This document shows, one piece after another, positions 11,218 through 23,480 of a stretch of 64,000 nt of DNA. Positions within the stretch are counted from its first letter, which is position 1, and the number at the start of each line of letters is the position of its first letter. The notes under the pieces are model-generated. The model saw only the letters and a list, made by a program, of their open reading frames with translations, searched no databases and was not told where the DNA came from. The stretch is from positions 356,642 through 420,641 of the forward strand of contig JAKOGH010000733.1 of the NCBI GenBank assembly GCA_024811115.1, given 5' to 3'. Position numbers and translations under genes: made by a program. The stretch comes from Terana coerulea (Eukaryota > Basidiomycota > Agaricomycetes > Polyporales > Phanerochaetaceae).

Positions 11218-14200
11218 ATGGATTACGACCGATACGACGCCTTCCTTCACCACATTTTCAAGCAGACGCAGGGCGACGCGTGGTTCCGCCCAAACGAGGA
11301 CAACCTCTCCGCTGGTGTTGCTCTCCGTGTCAACGATGGTGTCAACACCTCGAACGGACTCCCCGAGTTCAGGGTGTTCCCGTACGAGAACCTGGCGCTC
11401 GAGCCCTTTGAGACTGCCATAGCGCGGTTGAACCCTGCGGTCGCCGTCAAGGTGCGAAGCGCGTCGGTGCACGCTGCATTCTCTGAAGTGTAAGTCCGCA
11501 CTCTTTTCGCCCTAGATTCATCTCGTCCTCGGGGAGTTGTCGAGGGGATGCTGTTTCCGAGCGTTTTGCGTGTGGTCGTTTCAAGACCTTGATGGCGCGC
11601 GTTCCTCACCTCCGACCGGCTGGCTCGTCCCGGCGCTTCTGTCTTCCCACGCTCATCCGCCTTGTTTTCGTTGCCCCCGCTCTGAACGTACACTGACGAG
11701 CCATGGCTTTGCAGGGGCCCGGACGACACCTCGATCTATGTCGACGCAAATACTCGCATTCAGATTTTGGAGACGATGATGGACTTGCCAACGGCAGATA
11801 AGGAGCAGCGCGCGGCGTTTATTGTGAGTATCTTCTGTTCTATCAGGAAAAGATGCCCGGACTGGGCAGCATCTGGAGTCCTGCCGCTGGCTCAGTTGCG
11901 AAGCTGGTGGGCGATAGCGGCCGTGGGGTACGCCCGTTATGGGAATATGCGGGGGCTAGAGGCCAGTCCCCTTGGGTACATGTTCCCGTTAGCACCGCAG
12001 CGGGCTTGCCCCGCCTGGTCAACTCATAGGCATCGCTTCATACGCAAATCCTTCACAGCATGCCAGAAATAGTCGTGGTTGAGAACGCAGTGCTAACAGT
12101 ATATTACAGCGTGACGAGCGTGTTCTTATCGTGTGGTCGGACGACATCGACAGTATCATACCGACATGTCGAGACTTCGAGGAGCGGCTCATCAAGCTCC
12201 TCTGGAGATCACGACCGAACGCCGCCAACCAGCCAACAAGCTCGAGCTCACATCCGGCCAGCGTGAACGGTACGCACACGTTTACCCACACATTGCACTC
12301 TCTCGCTAATTGTTGATTTGCGTAGGCTCGATGTCGGGTCACGGATCACTCACGAACCTCAACGCTCGCCTTTCCGGTTCACAGCCGTTGAACGGCTCGC
12401 GCATCAACTCGTTCCTTCCACCTGGCACTCCGCGAGGTGTGCACGGAATGAGCATGGAGGACCTTACCGACATGGAGAAGGGTGACGAGCTCATGGAAAA
12501 GGATGCTGTCAAGACGAAGTCGAAGCGGACATGGTACGGCAAGAAGAAGACCATTGTCGTGCCGGAGTTGGTCGATGGTCAGCCTGAACCGCGGCCAGCC
12601 CTGCTATATGCGCCAATCTACAACGGTTTGGCCTTCGGTCTGAGTATCTGTGAGTCCCATATTCGTTTTCTCGCTCGTTGGCGGGCGCCTGACCGGATTT
12701 TACAGTCTTCATCGGTAACGGTGTCAACACCCTCTTAATTGAGTGGCAGTTGGACCAAAACTTCACTCGTTTTGCACTATGCGCCATCATACCGCTGCTG
12801 TTCGCCGTGTCCCTGGTATGTGGCAGTCATTCGTTTTCTCATGGGCTTCGGCAGCTCATTTGTCATAACTCGCACAGTTCTTCTGTTTGCAAATTGTCCA
12901 AAACATTTGCATGGCGATCGGTCCCATTGCGCAATACCACCAGAACTCGAAGTACTACTCGGCTATTCCACCTCGCCCGAACAAGCTGGTCGACAACAAC
13001 CTGCCGCACGTCACCATCCAGATGCCCGTCTACAAGGAGGGTCTCGAGGCCGTCTTGTAAGTAGTTTCCGAACCGCATACACACGCCCTATATTGACGCT
13101 CTGCCGGTTGCCAGGGCACCATCTATCGAGTCCTTGAAGAAGGCCATGCAGACCTACGCTCGTCAGGGCGGTACCTCCACGATCTTCGTCAACGACGACG
13201 GTCTTCGTATTCTCTCTCGGGAAGACCGCGATGCTCGTATCGCGTTTTACGCCAACCACGGCATCGGCTGGGTTGCTCGTCCCAAGCACGATAGCTCACC
13301 CGGCGGCTTCTTCCGCGCTGGTCGCTTCAAGAAGGCGTCGAACATGAACTACGGTCTCCAGCTGTCCCTCGCCCTCGAGAAGCACCTCGAGCAGCTGCAA
13401 GTTCAGGAGAAGCAGCGTCCCTCGCGTGAGAACAGCATCGGCGTTAACCGCAATGCGCGCGAGGACAGGCAGTACGGCATGCAGTACCAGGACCGCGACG
13501 GCGAGGAGCAGGGTATCGTCGAGCTTGACGGCACCTCCACCAACATGGGCGACGACTGGGAAGACCTCGAGGAGAAGGCACTGATGCTCGCTATCGAAGA
13601 GGTCTACGAGAGCAGCGGACGCAAGTGGAGGCCTTGGGCTGCGAACGGCCGCGCGTGCCGTGTCGGAGAGATCATCCTCATCGTTGACTCCGACACCATC
13701 GTGCCCGAGGACTGCCTCCGTGATGCTGCCCGTGAGATGGCTGAGTGCCCGACCGTCGGTGTCATTCAGCACGAGTCCGGTGAGTTTTCAGTGTGCACGC
13801 AACGCGAGCCCCTCCTGACACTTTCCCGTAGATGTCATGCAGGTTTCCCACAACTACTTCGAGAACGGTATCGCCTACTTCACCCGCCGTATCAACAAGT
13901 GCATCTCGTTCAGTAAGTCGCTCATTTGCCGCTAGCAGTTAATCTTTACTGATGGCAAACTAGCTTGTGCGAACGGTGAGGTCGCTCCTTTCGTCGGTCA
14001 CAACGCCTTCCTCCGCTGGAAAGCTGTACAAGATGCCGCCTTCATGGACACCGACGGCGTCGAGAAGATCTGGTCTGAGTCCAACGTGTCCGAAGACTTC
14101 GATATGGCCCTTCGTCTCCAGCTCAAGGGCTACATCATCCGCTGGGCCACCTACTCGCTGGGCGGCTTCAAGGAGGGTGTCTCGCTTACCGTCGACGATG

Positions 14201-15089
14201 AGCTCAACCGGTGGCAGAAGTACGCGTATGGTTGCTCGGAGCTGCTGTTCAACCCCTTCGTGCAGTGGTGGCGTAGAGGCCCGGTCACCAAGCAGATCCA
14301 CAAGTTCATCTGGTCGAGCGCTCCTGTTCACTACAAGATCTCGATGATGGCGTACATGTTCTCGTACTGTAAGTACTGTCGGTTCATGGAGTGATTTGCT
14401 GATGCTAATGGCGTATCACAGACGGTATTGCTGGCTCGATCACCATCGCACTTGTCAACTACATCCTGCTTGGTTGGGAGTTCCCCGTCGACGGTTTCTA
14501 CCTCCACAGTTTCGAGATTTGGCTGGCGACAACCGTCGTCTTCTTCGGCTCGGGTAACCTCGGCTTTGGTTTGCTCGAGTACCGTCTCGGCCTGAAACCG
14601 CTGCTGTGGGGCTTGTGCGTCAACTTCTTGTGGATCCCATTCTTGTGAGTTTCTGTCGGTGCTCCCTTAACGTGCGTGCGCTGACGTAAACATTTCATCC
14701 AGCTTCTTCTTCTTCGGTGGTCTGTCGATTCCCGTCAGCCAGGCTATCTTGGCACACTTGTTCTCGTACAACATCACCTGGGGTGCCACCAAGAAGGAAG
14801 TCGAGCGGTCGAACTTCTTCAAGGAAATTCCCAAGATCCTGAAGCGGTTCTGGTTCCCTCTGCTCGCGTCCGTCATTATCCTCGCTGGTATTGCGATCGT
14901 GTCGACGCCGCTCCTGCCACCACAATGGCGCATCGACGGCTCGGCTTGGGCGGTTATCTTCCCTCTTGCGTGAGTTCTACTGCCTGTACGTTTGTGTTTC
15001 GTAAGCTGACTGTTTTTAGTCTCGTCGCCGGCTGCCACATCTTGTTCCCGATCGTCCTCAACCCGTGGTTGATGGTGTTCTCGTATTGA
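11218..15089 (+). CDS. family 2 glycosyltransferase, multi-pass membrane (fungal GT2 hyphal-growth type)
   Basis: Processive-type GT2 enzyme expected at the plasma membrane, building a surface polysaccharide; homologues in ascomycete plant pathogens are needed for hyphal growth on solid surfaces. Twelve exons: 11218-11489, 11715-11823, 12110-12269, 12326-12649, 12706-12815, 12878-13056, 13115-13779, 13832-13912, 13964-14368, 14422-14644, 14703-14969, 15020-15089; total 2865 nt, 954 aa, no shift. Order: Ser-rich N-terminal part, membrane segments (SIFFIGNGVNTLLI, CAIIPLLFAVSLFF), catalytic core with MPVYKE, NDDG, IVDSDT, SEDFDMALRLQLKG and ELNRWQKY (the equivalents of the D, DxD, TED and Q/RxxRW motifs), then at least five C-terminal membrane segments. 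Not a classical chitin synthase: QRRRW and the CHS1/CHS2 domain order are absent. Product chemistry is unknown. Intron 2 (286 bp) is unusually long. Confidence 0.93.
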
Positions 15090-16584
15090 GCGCGCGCTGC
15101 TGCCCATATACCCTTGCTGTGTATACCACCTAGTACGGACATCCCTCGTACATGCTCTTCTGAACAGTGTTCGGTTTCGCGTCACCACCGTCGTTTCCCC
15201 CCACGCTCCTTACCCTGCTGTAACCTTCCGGTCTCTTTCCGGTGTGCTCCCTCCACCTGTTGTCATCATACCTCTCATAGAACACAAAGACTCTCCTCTT
15301 GTAATCCTCATTTCGGCCGCTTACACGGACACTGGCATTCACGATTACCTTCTTACATGCTTCGCTTTACCTGCAGAACGTTGTCTGAAGGACTTGCTTA
15401 CTCTTATTTTCCCCTTGTGTTTATCCCTCATGAATGCAGAGACTCATTCATCGGCTTGGATACATTCTAGCGTATTATAGTAGCATGCCGCCTACATAGC
15501 AGTACACTCTCGTACATAAAATATCATCATATCGCATCTCGAATGTTCGAGCCTTGTCTGACCGTCCCTCTGGATGACTTCAGTTATGACGCACAGCTCC
15601 AACTCTTCTGGATGAGTCTAAGATATTCAGGCTGACATGGCAACACAGCTCGGACACAGCGTCCATGCGTGGAAATGCCGCGCTTGAATACCCGGGTCAA
15701 GTGGATGATCACACGGGGAAAGCAGCAGCGAACCTAGACGTCTCGGGGAGCTCGGGGGCCGCTAGTTGGTCCCCTATTCGAGCGTAGTCTTGTGCGGGGG
15801 ATGGCTCTGGATAAGCCTCGGACACAAGGAGGCTTTCAAGCTCGACGGATCATTTGAAGCCTCTACTTGATCCCGGATCCGCTGTGCGAGGGTTCGACAA
15901 GGCACCGCCCAGTGCGGTCGTACGATGCGTAGAGCGTGGCACAATGTGGGCGTAGGGCTCTCACTGAGTCCGATGAATTCCGCGAGAGGGCTGGGTCGTC
16001 GTTCTGCAGGATGCGGTGGATTGTGGCTCGCTCCGCCACTCCGCGCCAGGTACTCTATACATTTGCTGGAGCGACGGCAATAGTCATGGAAGTTGGTGGC
16101 ATGACATTGTTCAGTGTCTGCGTAGAGGCTCCCACCACCGTCAGCCGGAGCGCAGCGCTAGCCCCTGCCGCCGCCCTGGTTTCCATCGGAAAACGCGTGA
16201 GATATGTGCACAGTGGGTGTGTGTGTGCGCAGTACACTCCGAAACTAGGGTTTCGCTAGGGTTTCGGGCGAGGACCCTGGACAGTCTGTGTCTAACCATC
16301 TTCCCGGCTCGGCGAAATCGTCCACGACGCATGCGGCAGATGCAGCGTTCCCCAAATGACTGGCTGAAACGGCAATATCAGCACCGTGATGCCCTCCATA
16401 TGGGAACCCAGCGCAGCGTCAGCAACTATCGGAGAGACAAGAGCCTCCGATGGCCCATGGGAGAAAGCGCACCTATGCAGCGCGGCAGCATGGCAACCGT
16501 CAGCTTTGGACGATGCGTACGGCACACAAATGAAAGCGCTGATAGACCACGGTCTCGGCCGGCTACTGCCCGCGATTTGTGAGT
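15090..16584. other. no gene seen; short direct repeat at 16245-16266
   Basis: First about 400 bp is pyrimidine-rich and is probably the 3' UTR of the GT2 gene. The rest has only small overlapping frames on both strands. An 11-bp unit CTAGGGTTTCG occurs twice in tandem (16245-16255, 16256-16266); two copies do not make a telomeric array. Confidence 0.5.
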
Positions 16585-17660
16585 AAGTCTGAGTACGTTA
16601 CAAAGTCCACATGAATCCCAAAGCATACCTCAGTGGTCCCCTTCAAACGATACCAGAGTTGTACGCTTTCTTGAATGAAGCGCATTGCTTGGACAGAACT
16701 GGTCTTAGAGGCGTTGGAATTGTTACGAACGCACGACCAAGTACTGCTGCACATCCCGGATAAAAACATCCTGCGGTGGGTGTAGGGTTAGCGGCACAAC
16801 GCTCTTTACAGTACTCACGCTGCAGTGTTTCAAGTAGATGATCCGGTGCCGGGGAGGCTGCTGTCTTCCGCGAAATGCGCTGATACTGCGAACATATGCC
16901 TTTATTCACAGCCCAATCGTGACGAGGTGAGAATTACCAAGGAACTCACGGTCAAGTGCTGCGAAAGCACTGAGAGGCGACCAGGGTAGTTGTCTACCAC
17001 GAGCCTAACAGTTGGGTAGTCGAGCACGCGGAGTAGGGCGGCATACAGGGTACAAAAGTTGGTATATAGGGGCCGCCCGTGGTAACTGTGTGTCCCCTCC
17101 ACGCCATATTTTCTCGGGCGATCTTCGTCCAGCGTGAAGACAGTCATCGCGCGCACCGTCAGGGCAGTGTGCACCGGCTAGAATGGCCTATTGATGAGCA
17201 GTAAGTTACTCTACCCACAAACACTGTCATCCAAAGCGACTCACTGTTGGTGAAGTGAAGGGTCTGCCGACGATCCGAACAGGCCGTGCAATACTTGTGC
17301 GCGACCATCATGTTCGCCGAGCCCAGTGTTGTCGATGAGGGGCCGCACAGCCTGAGCTTCTCGGTTGCCTCTACACAAAGATTATAAAATATAAGCTCGT
17401 CCATGCATATCAACGGGCACTACGGTCAGGCTGAATGGTACGTTGGCGGGTGTCGGTTCCCGCCACTTTGTGTGAGTTAGTGTTGAGAAATTACCACAGC
17501 TCGTCGGTCTCCAAAACCAGAAGCCGTTCCAAAGCCTCGGTGCCAGCGGACATGAAGGTGTATATCAGCATCGGGTTCAGAACCCTGATCCCTTCGTACG
17601 GTGCCGCTACACACAAGCGTTCGTGGTGCCCCACGTTGATAGAGCCCCTGTAATGGGCTG
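16585..17660 (-). pseudogene. unresolved multi-exon gene or gene remnant, function unknown
   Basis: Several minus-strand stretches read like protein and are bordered by plausible splice sites, but I could not join them in one frame. From 5' to 3': near 17635-17500 HHERLCVAAPYEGIRVLNP and IYTFMSAGTEALERLLVLE, then GTAATT; near 17365-17235 EATEKLRLCGPSST..HKYCTACSDRRQ; near 17180-16950 TVFTLDEDRPRKYGVEG and LLRVLDYPTVRLVVDNYPGR, then GTGAGT; 16870-16810 SPAPDHLLETLQR, then GTGAGT; near 16770-16630 VFIRDVQQYLVVRS and, in another frame, SSVQAMRFIQESVQLWYRLK. The last change is a one-base shift near 16725. It may be a decayed gene or a real gene with sequence errors. I do not recognise the family. 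Confidence 0.4.
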
Positions 17661-19209
17661 ACTTCCAACTCGAGCAACATTATTTGAGACGTTATTGTTT
17701 ACCAATGGCCTCCGTCTATTGATGCTCCAAGCTCAAAGGCTTACAGGCACACTGCCTCATATACGAGCCTGTATATTATAGTAAGTTTCAAGCTGAAGAG
17801 GTGCAGTTAGTTTGGAGCATGCTCACCGACTCTTTGCGTTGAGCTTTCCTGCGCATGCTCCGTCCGTCCGAGGGCAAGGAAGCGCAAGTGTGTTATATGT
17901 TCTGCAGAACGCAGAGTAGGTGTGTTAATTGAACGAGGCCAGCATGTGAGTTGAGCAATTATTCGGACTGAGCTGGGGGCAGGGAAACTGAGCCTTCCGC
18001 ACATGAAAGTCGACGGCAAGCCCCGGGGACCGGCGGCGGCCGCATAACAGGCGCATCAAAGCGCATCAAGGCGCATCACCGCCCAAACCGATCACAGCGC
18101 CGAGCGCTTGCACCAACGTCGCTTTCGTTTTCTCCTCCAATGTTCAACTTGGCACAGGCCGTCCCCCCATGTATGGAAAATCCTGCGTGATTCTTCATCA
18201 CACATTGAGCTAGCAATTCACGCTGCAGTGACTCGGATAAAGTGGCTTTGTACCCCGGACGGGCTGATTTCTGCTCAGGTGTGAAGGCACAGATCATCCC
18301 CCGTTGTGCATAGACGTGGCTGATTTTACTTTCTACAGCTGCTGAAGTCCAAACCATGCGCTTGTACTACTAAAGTACGCGGTATAGGTGCTGGGATAGG
18401 GCCTAGAGAGCATCTCATGCTTCACCTCTGCCAGCGAACCCTCATCGACGAATGCCCCAATCGGCAGTCGTGCATTCGTTTATTCCTCCACCTCTTGGAT
18501 GGGATGTGGCGAGGTGAGTGGTCATTCATCTCCTGTGTTTCCTTGCCGTTTGCTTCTTCGAAGAATGTTTGTCAACTGCACACTACTCAGGCTTGTACTC
18601 GTATCACCACAGATACGGGCGCAATATCTGACCTCCAGCTGTCATGCTCCAAACACTAGTGTCCTTGCCTCTTCTCATCTGTTCTTCGTTTATTTATTAT
18701 TTATTCTTTCATTTCATTCGATGCTGTGTGAGTTCCCAACGAGAGCACTGCGGCTTGGTTTATGACCGCTGTCAAATACTCCCTCCATACCAAAGGTTAA
18801 GGCTTTTCCTTCACTTCATCTTTTGATTGGTCTGAAATGTAATTTAAACTGACCAGAGATTTTCTAGGTCGTCCACCCGATAGCAATGAAACTCGGAAGG
18901 TGGCCGACGACGAAGGGGACGGTCAGTCGCAATTGACCAGAAGTTAACGCCAATCTGCGTGTAACGGAATGCTGGTATTTGCTGTGTCCAAGCAAGCTGT
19001 GTTTGGCGATATGTGCGCGTGGACTATTTGGTCTGATGGGGGCCACTGTGCTTAAACCGATCTTTGACTCACGTCTCCGCGCACGTCTTGCTCTACCTTA
19101 AACCACGACTACCTGTATCCTCGCAAGCATCTGCCCCTTCCATCTGTGCATCCCCCATATTACCAAATATACCCCAATCTCGTCATCCTACGACACATTT
19201 GTATATCTA
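17661..19209. other. no clear gene; minus-strand stretch at 18076-18357 resembles part of the neighbouring remnant
   Basis: A 93-codon minus-strand frame at 18076-18357 contains KATLSESLQRELLAQCVMKN. DNA at 18218-18235 (CACGCTGCAGTG) matches 16816-16828 beside the LLETLQR exon of the remnant at 16.6-17.7 kb, so it may be a second fragment of the same gene type. The remainder is AT-richer and carries no supported feature. Confidence 0.4.
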
Positions 19210-21252
19210 ATGGCCGACCAACTTCCCTACCTACCTGAGAGCAGCTTCACCGAGTAAGTACCATCTATAACTCTGCCACATTAATCAGCTGTTTTTAACG
19301 TGCTCTACCCTCAGATGCCCCGATACGGACAACAAGTGGTGTCTCGAGACTCTGGAACGCCTCTGCGCGCCCCTCAGCGACGGAGAGTTGGAATCAGGAG
19401 AGTTAGCACCGGCCATCCCTACCTCGAGCGCGTCAGACGCGTCAGAAAGTCCACGACACGAAGGGGCCACTGCCCTCCCTTTCGCCGACGTTGAAGAGAA
19501 CTACGACGGCGCGAGCACGCATGTGGCCGGCATGGCCATCCTTCCGAGCGGCTTAAACTCTTCAGGTGACCACCACAACTCAGTGGCCGACGCGTTTCAG
19601 TCGTTGGACTCGCGACCTTACAACTGTCCTACGCAGAGGAGACGTGCTCTGGACGAGTCTTCCTCAGTGATATCGTCACCAGGTATGTCTGTTGCCAATT
19701 CAGGCTCCCCCAGGCTACTTAATCGGCGCATCTACAAAGGTCATGCGCTCCAGAACTCTTACTCGGGAACTACAGCAAGTGCAAGTACGGCCCTTTGCGC
19801 GCACAGAACATCCACCCCGCGCCGATGGCCATGCAACAATTCAACGCTCTCAGTGCATATATGTCGGAGCCGGAGGGTGGATGGTCACTGGATACCAGCA
19901 ACCTGGAGCACCCGGAGTTCAGGAACACATCCCTCCGCCGTGGTCTTGATGGCCTTCCCGGTCATTCGTCTTTTGCGCAGGATGCGCTGGAAGGTTTCGA
20001 GGCGCTTCCATTCAGTAATGCCTACTCCGATATTTGGACGACCACCCCTGCTGATCCACGGCAGATGCCCTCGTTCATCCCGAGCGTAGCTCACGCCTAC
20101 AACTTGCACCAAGGTTCCATACGGCAGCCCCCTCTCTACGACAATAGGCAGCTCGACGATGCGGCCTCACTTGAGCGTTTTGCGGAAACCGAGGCGCCGT
20201 CCGTTCTACTCGATCGCCTGCTCGAACTTGAGCTGCCGACCGCGCCACTATTTCCGCTTGCTGCACCACCTACTTCTCCGAGACGTTCGCACAGCTTTTG
20301 TTCAGGGTGGAACGTCGGTGGACAGGGGGTCTACATCTTCTGTCCCGTCATACCCTCAGGACGAGTCAGCAGTACCGGGTACTTCCTCACATCAATCCTC
20401 CCCAGGTCCTTTGGTACGACACAGTTCCAGGCCAGCTCCCGTACCAACACTCCCCATCAGCGCGCCCCCACATTACCTGACTCACGCTCCCGAAGTCCCA
20501 GACGCTCGAGGACATGAAGGCTCCGCTGTCATTCACATCGAGGGCATGGAAGAATTACTATCGCGGCGGTAGGTACGCTCACAACTTAGAAAATCCCATC
20601 GCTGACGTCCTGCTGGTAATACTAGGGGTGCTTCGTTTACGTTTACGCACGCAAGCCTCACCAATGAGTCCTCTCTGGCTGGCCCCTCTCGCACTACTTT
20701 CTCCTCTCCCTCCGCCACTCTCAGCCACCCCTAACCAAGTTACTGCCGTTTCTGCTGCCGATTACGACAACACCGAAGAGATGGTGAGATGCCCTATTGG
20801 CGAATGCAATGTGCTGCTTCCCTGCAGGCGTCGAAGTAGGTCTTGAGTCCCATTTTGCCGAACACCACGGGGGCTGGTGGGAGAGGAGCCCAGGGGAGAG
20901 GAAAGCTGGCAAGTACAAGAGGAAGTGCCCGGCCCGGGTGTACAACAAGACGACCGGAGAGTGGAAGGAGTGCCGAAAGGAGATGTCCCGGTCGCATGTC
21001 CGTCGGCACATAGCGTCGGACCATATTGCGCGCACGGACGGACAAGGGTCCCATCTGTGTCATCTATGCGACAAGAGGCTTGCGCGCAAGGACACGTTGA
21101 CGAGACATTTGAAGGAAACGCACAAACTTCAGATGGGGAAGACGAAGGAGAACAAGGAGAACGATGGAGGGGCGAGGAAGCGCAAGAGGAAGGATCGTGA
21201 GGATGACGAGCGCGAGCCAGGCCCTTCGAAGAGGATAAGAGATTGTAACTAA
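19210..21252 (+). CDS. C2H2-type zinc-finger protein, paralogue B
   Basis: Probable nuclear DNA-binding protein. Exon 1 (19210-19253, 44 bp, MADQLPYLPESSFTE) and intron GTAAGT..CAG to 19314 match paralogue A in length and phase. Then a long Ser/Pro/acidic region, an intron from about 19681 (GTATGT), and an intron at about 20571-20626 (GTAGGT..CTAG). The C-terminal part has three finger-like units: CPIGECN..ESHFAEHH; CPARVYNKTTGEWKEC..HVRRH; and a canonical one, CHLCDKRLARKDTLTRHLKETH less its ends (C-x2-C-x12-H-x4-H). A basic KRKRKDRED tail follows. Apparent one-base shifts at G3 19765-19767, T4 20296-20299 and just before GCAGGC at about 20824, the last inside the first finger relative to paralogue A. 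Either sequence errors or early decay; the intact last finger favours a working gene. Confidence 0.7.
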
Positions 21253-22082
21253 GATTGTTTCAAGCTACGAAGGTTTTCATCACTTTGGATTCGGTTACTT
21301 GTCTCAGCAAACGGGTACTTGCAATATTTATGATGCTCGCGTGGTAGTCTTACGTAATCCAACGCCACAAGGGCGGAGGCGGCTAACTTTCTCTCTGCCA
21401 CGTCGACGTCGACGTCCTCTTCTACTATCGACTTCCGAGTCGCTGTTCTTGAAAGCCCATCGCTCAGTGACAACGTCGTGCACCTACGAATATCCTACAC
21501 CATTATGTAAAATGATGCGCTTTCGACTTTCAGCCCAGACGACTCGGCCACATACTGAATGCGACCGCACCCGACTCGCGTTGCTATCACCGTGACTCGA
21601 TAGGAATTCTTGAATCTACACCTAACAAACATGAGTTCTTACAAAGAACCCGCACACAATACATGGCACAATTGCTGTCCGGAGGTGCACAATGGATGAG
21701 TCACGTCACGTCGTAAGCATCTCCACTGTCTGGCTTGTCTCCCGGCCTGACTTCTCTTATCCGTTACAGCGCACTTTCAACAGAACATTCAACCGCTGTC
21801 ATATTCTTTGGTGTTGGCTTGTGCTCAACGTCAACGTTTTGGAATCATTGCGCGGCGTCTTCGTACGGATACTTCGATATCTAAGGCATAAAGGTATGCG
21901 TTAGCACTGTACCACCCTTTCATCCTCTTTCGCCTTTGTTTCTTTGCTCCGAGGAGCATTTCCACAACAAATAAATCCCATCAATAGCTTTTTCATGATG
22001 TCGCGGAGATCATCTCGCGTACCGCATACGTGGAGCGCGGCCACTACTAGGCCATTCGGAGGCCACAATCAGGGAACTACAC
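21253..22082. other. no gene seen
   Basis: Downstream flank of paralogue B and upstream flank of the next gene. Only short frames on both strands, without splice or domain support. Confidence 0.5.
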
Positions 22083-23130
22083 ATGCGGCATGACCGAGCC
22101 TTATTCACTGCTTCCACTCACTGCTCACTCCTTTATCTTCCTCTCCAAGCTCCTCAACCTATCTCCCCACATTGTAATCATGGTGAGGATGCCTACTCCT
22201 GCTTCAACGTATTAGATACTGATTGCTCTCTCAAGCCTCCTCGTACTCGCAGTCATGCACATTCTGCTGCTCGTCGATTGTCTAGTACCGCTCGTGGGCG
22301 TGCAAATGGTGTTGGAGGCACTAGAAACCCACGTGCCTCCTCAAACATCGGAAGGTCGTCTTCTCTGCAGGTAAGTGTCGACGTTTTGTATAAACTCGGG
22401 AGCATCAATCAAATATACTTGTGGTGGGCACAGAGTTCGGAAACTACGCCACCCTCTGTTCGCAACAACGGTACACATCTAGTCCGGCAGCCGTCGACGG
22501 GCTCCTTGCCGACGTCCTCTGAATCGTCTTCCGCCTCCTCCGACACAGTATTGACATCCGACAGCACATCCGACAGCGAGTCCGGGCTCTTCACAAGTGA
22601 AGATGACAGCGACGAGCACCGCGCTGAGAGTGACAATGTGCGACACACTATGCCTTGTGGAGCCTATCAACCTTCTGAAACGGATTCTGATCCAGAGGGT
22701 GAGATATTTCCTCATTTTCCTGTCCTTGACTGTAACATTCACTTACTCTATGCAGTCGTTTCATTCGACACCTGTGACCCTTCAGGACGGAGTGGCGTTT
22801 ATCGTGTGTCGTTTCGAGACGATAACCACCCCCCCCCCCGAGCTACCTCAGATGCCTCCTCTGATAGGATTTGCCCCCGGAGCTTTTGTGGTAGGGGTCT
22901 CGTGGGACTACGCCAATCCCGATCCGCACGTTTCGTTGACTGCAGGTGACAATGGTCCTCAGCAGTGGTCCAACACTGTCCCGGATATGGATCCTGAGGG
23001 CGGTTTCGCGAGTAATGTAGACCCTGGAGCGACTCCACTGACTATCGAAGACCTCTTATATGAGAGTAGCATGCTGCCGTCAAACGCGCCAGGCCCCGCC
23101 GCTGGGGACGTCGAAATGCGATTCGTCTGA
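22083..23130 (+). CDS. Ser-rich hypothetical protein, about 308 aa, with a C11 tract
   Basis: Three exons: 22083-22370, 22434-22698, 22756-23130, with introns GTAAGT..CAG and GTGAGA..CAG. Exon 2 is Ser/Asp-rich (SSESSSASSDTVLTSDSTSD). Exon 3 has a protein-like, partly hydrophobic segment (MPPLIGFAPGAFVVGVSWD) and ends with EDLLYESSMLPSN..GDVEMRFV. Joining exon 3 in one frame requires ten instead of eleven C residues at 22829-22839; with that the total is 927 nt, divisible by three. No domain recognised. The initiation codon is the first Met of the open exon and is uncertain. Acidic Ser-rich composition would fit a regulatory protein, but this is not evidence of function. Confidence 0.55.
22829..22839 (+). 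repeat. C11 homopolymer in coding exon
   Basis: Eleven C residues in a row at the point where the reading frame of the Ser-rich protein changes. Long homopolymers are prone to both replication slippage and sequencing error, so this count decides whether the gene is intact. Confidence 0.9.
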
Positions 23131-23480
23131 ATCCCGTCTCCACCACCCATCATCCGGGTTACAGTGATATGCACGGAGAATCTCCGCCGAGACTTTACCA
23201 AGAAGCTTCCACCGGGGGGTCGATCGAACAGAACGGTGTGGCCTGAACTGGTATCGAGGACATAATGTATTGGATTTACCGTTGTATTTGTACCGAACAC
23301 TATTGTCTGTAATAATGAGAGCATAACACCCCCATAGTTTCAAGGTGTGTCGGCTTTACGCCAAGTATTATCTTGGTATGAGCAGAGCCACTCCCTGCGA
23401 TTGGTAAAATAGAATGACACCCAAAAGTGATGTAAATACAGTGGTGTAAACTGGCCCTAGGACCGAGAGAGCGAGAGCGC

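Noticed and set aside
11218..15089. chitin synthase
   Set aside because: Family 2 motifs are present but the QRRRW signature and chitin-synthase N-terminal domains are absent; ELNRW and SEDFD fit the other fungal GT2 group.
16245..16266. telomere-like AGGGTTT repeat
   Set aside because: Only two 11-bp copies, internal, not an array.
20784..20839. intron removing the frame break in paralogue B
   Set aside because: The donor GTGAGA with acceptors ending at 20827, 20835 or 20839 was checked; none returns the downstream finger frame.
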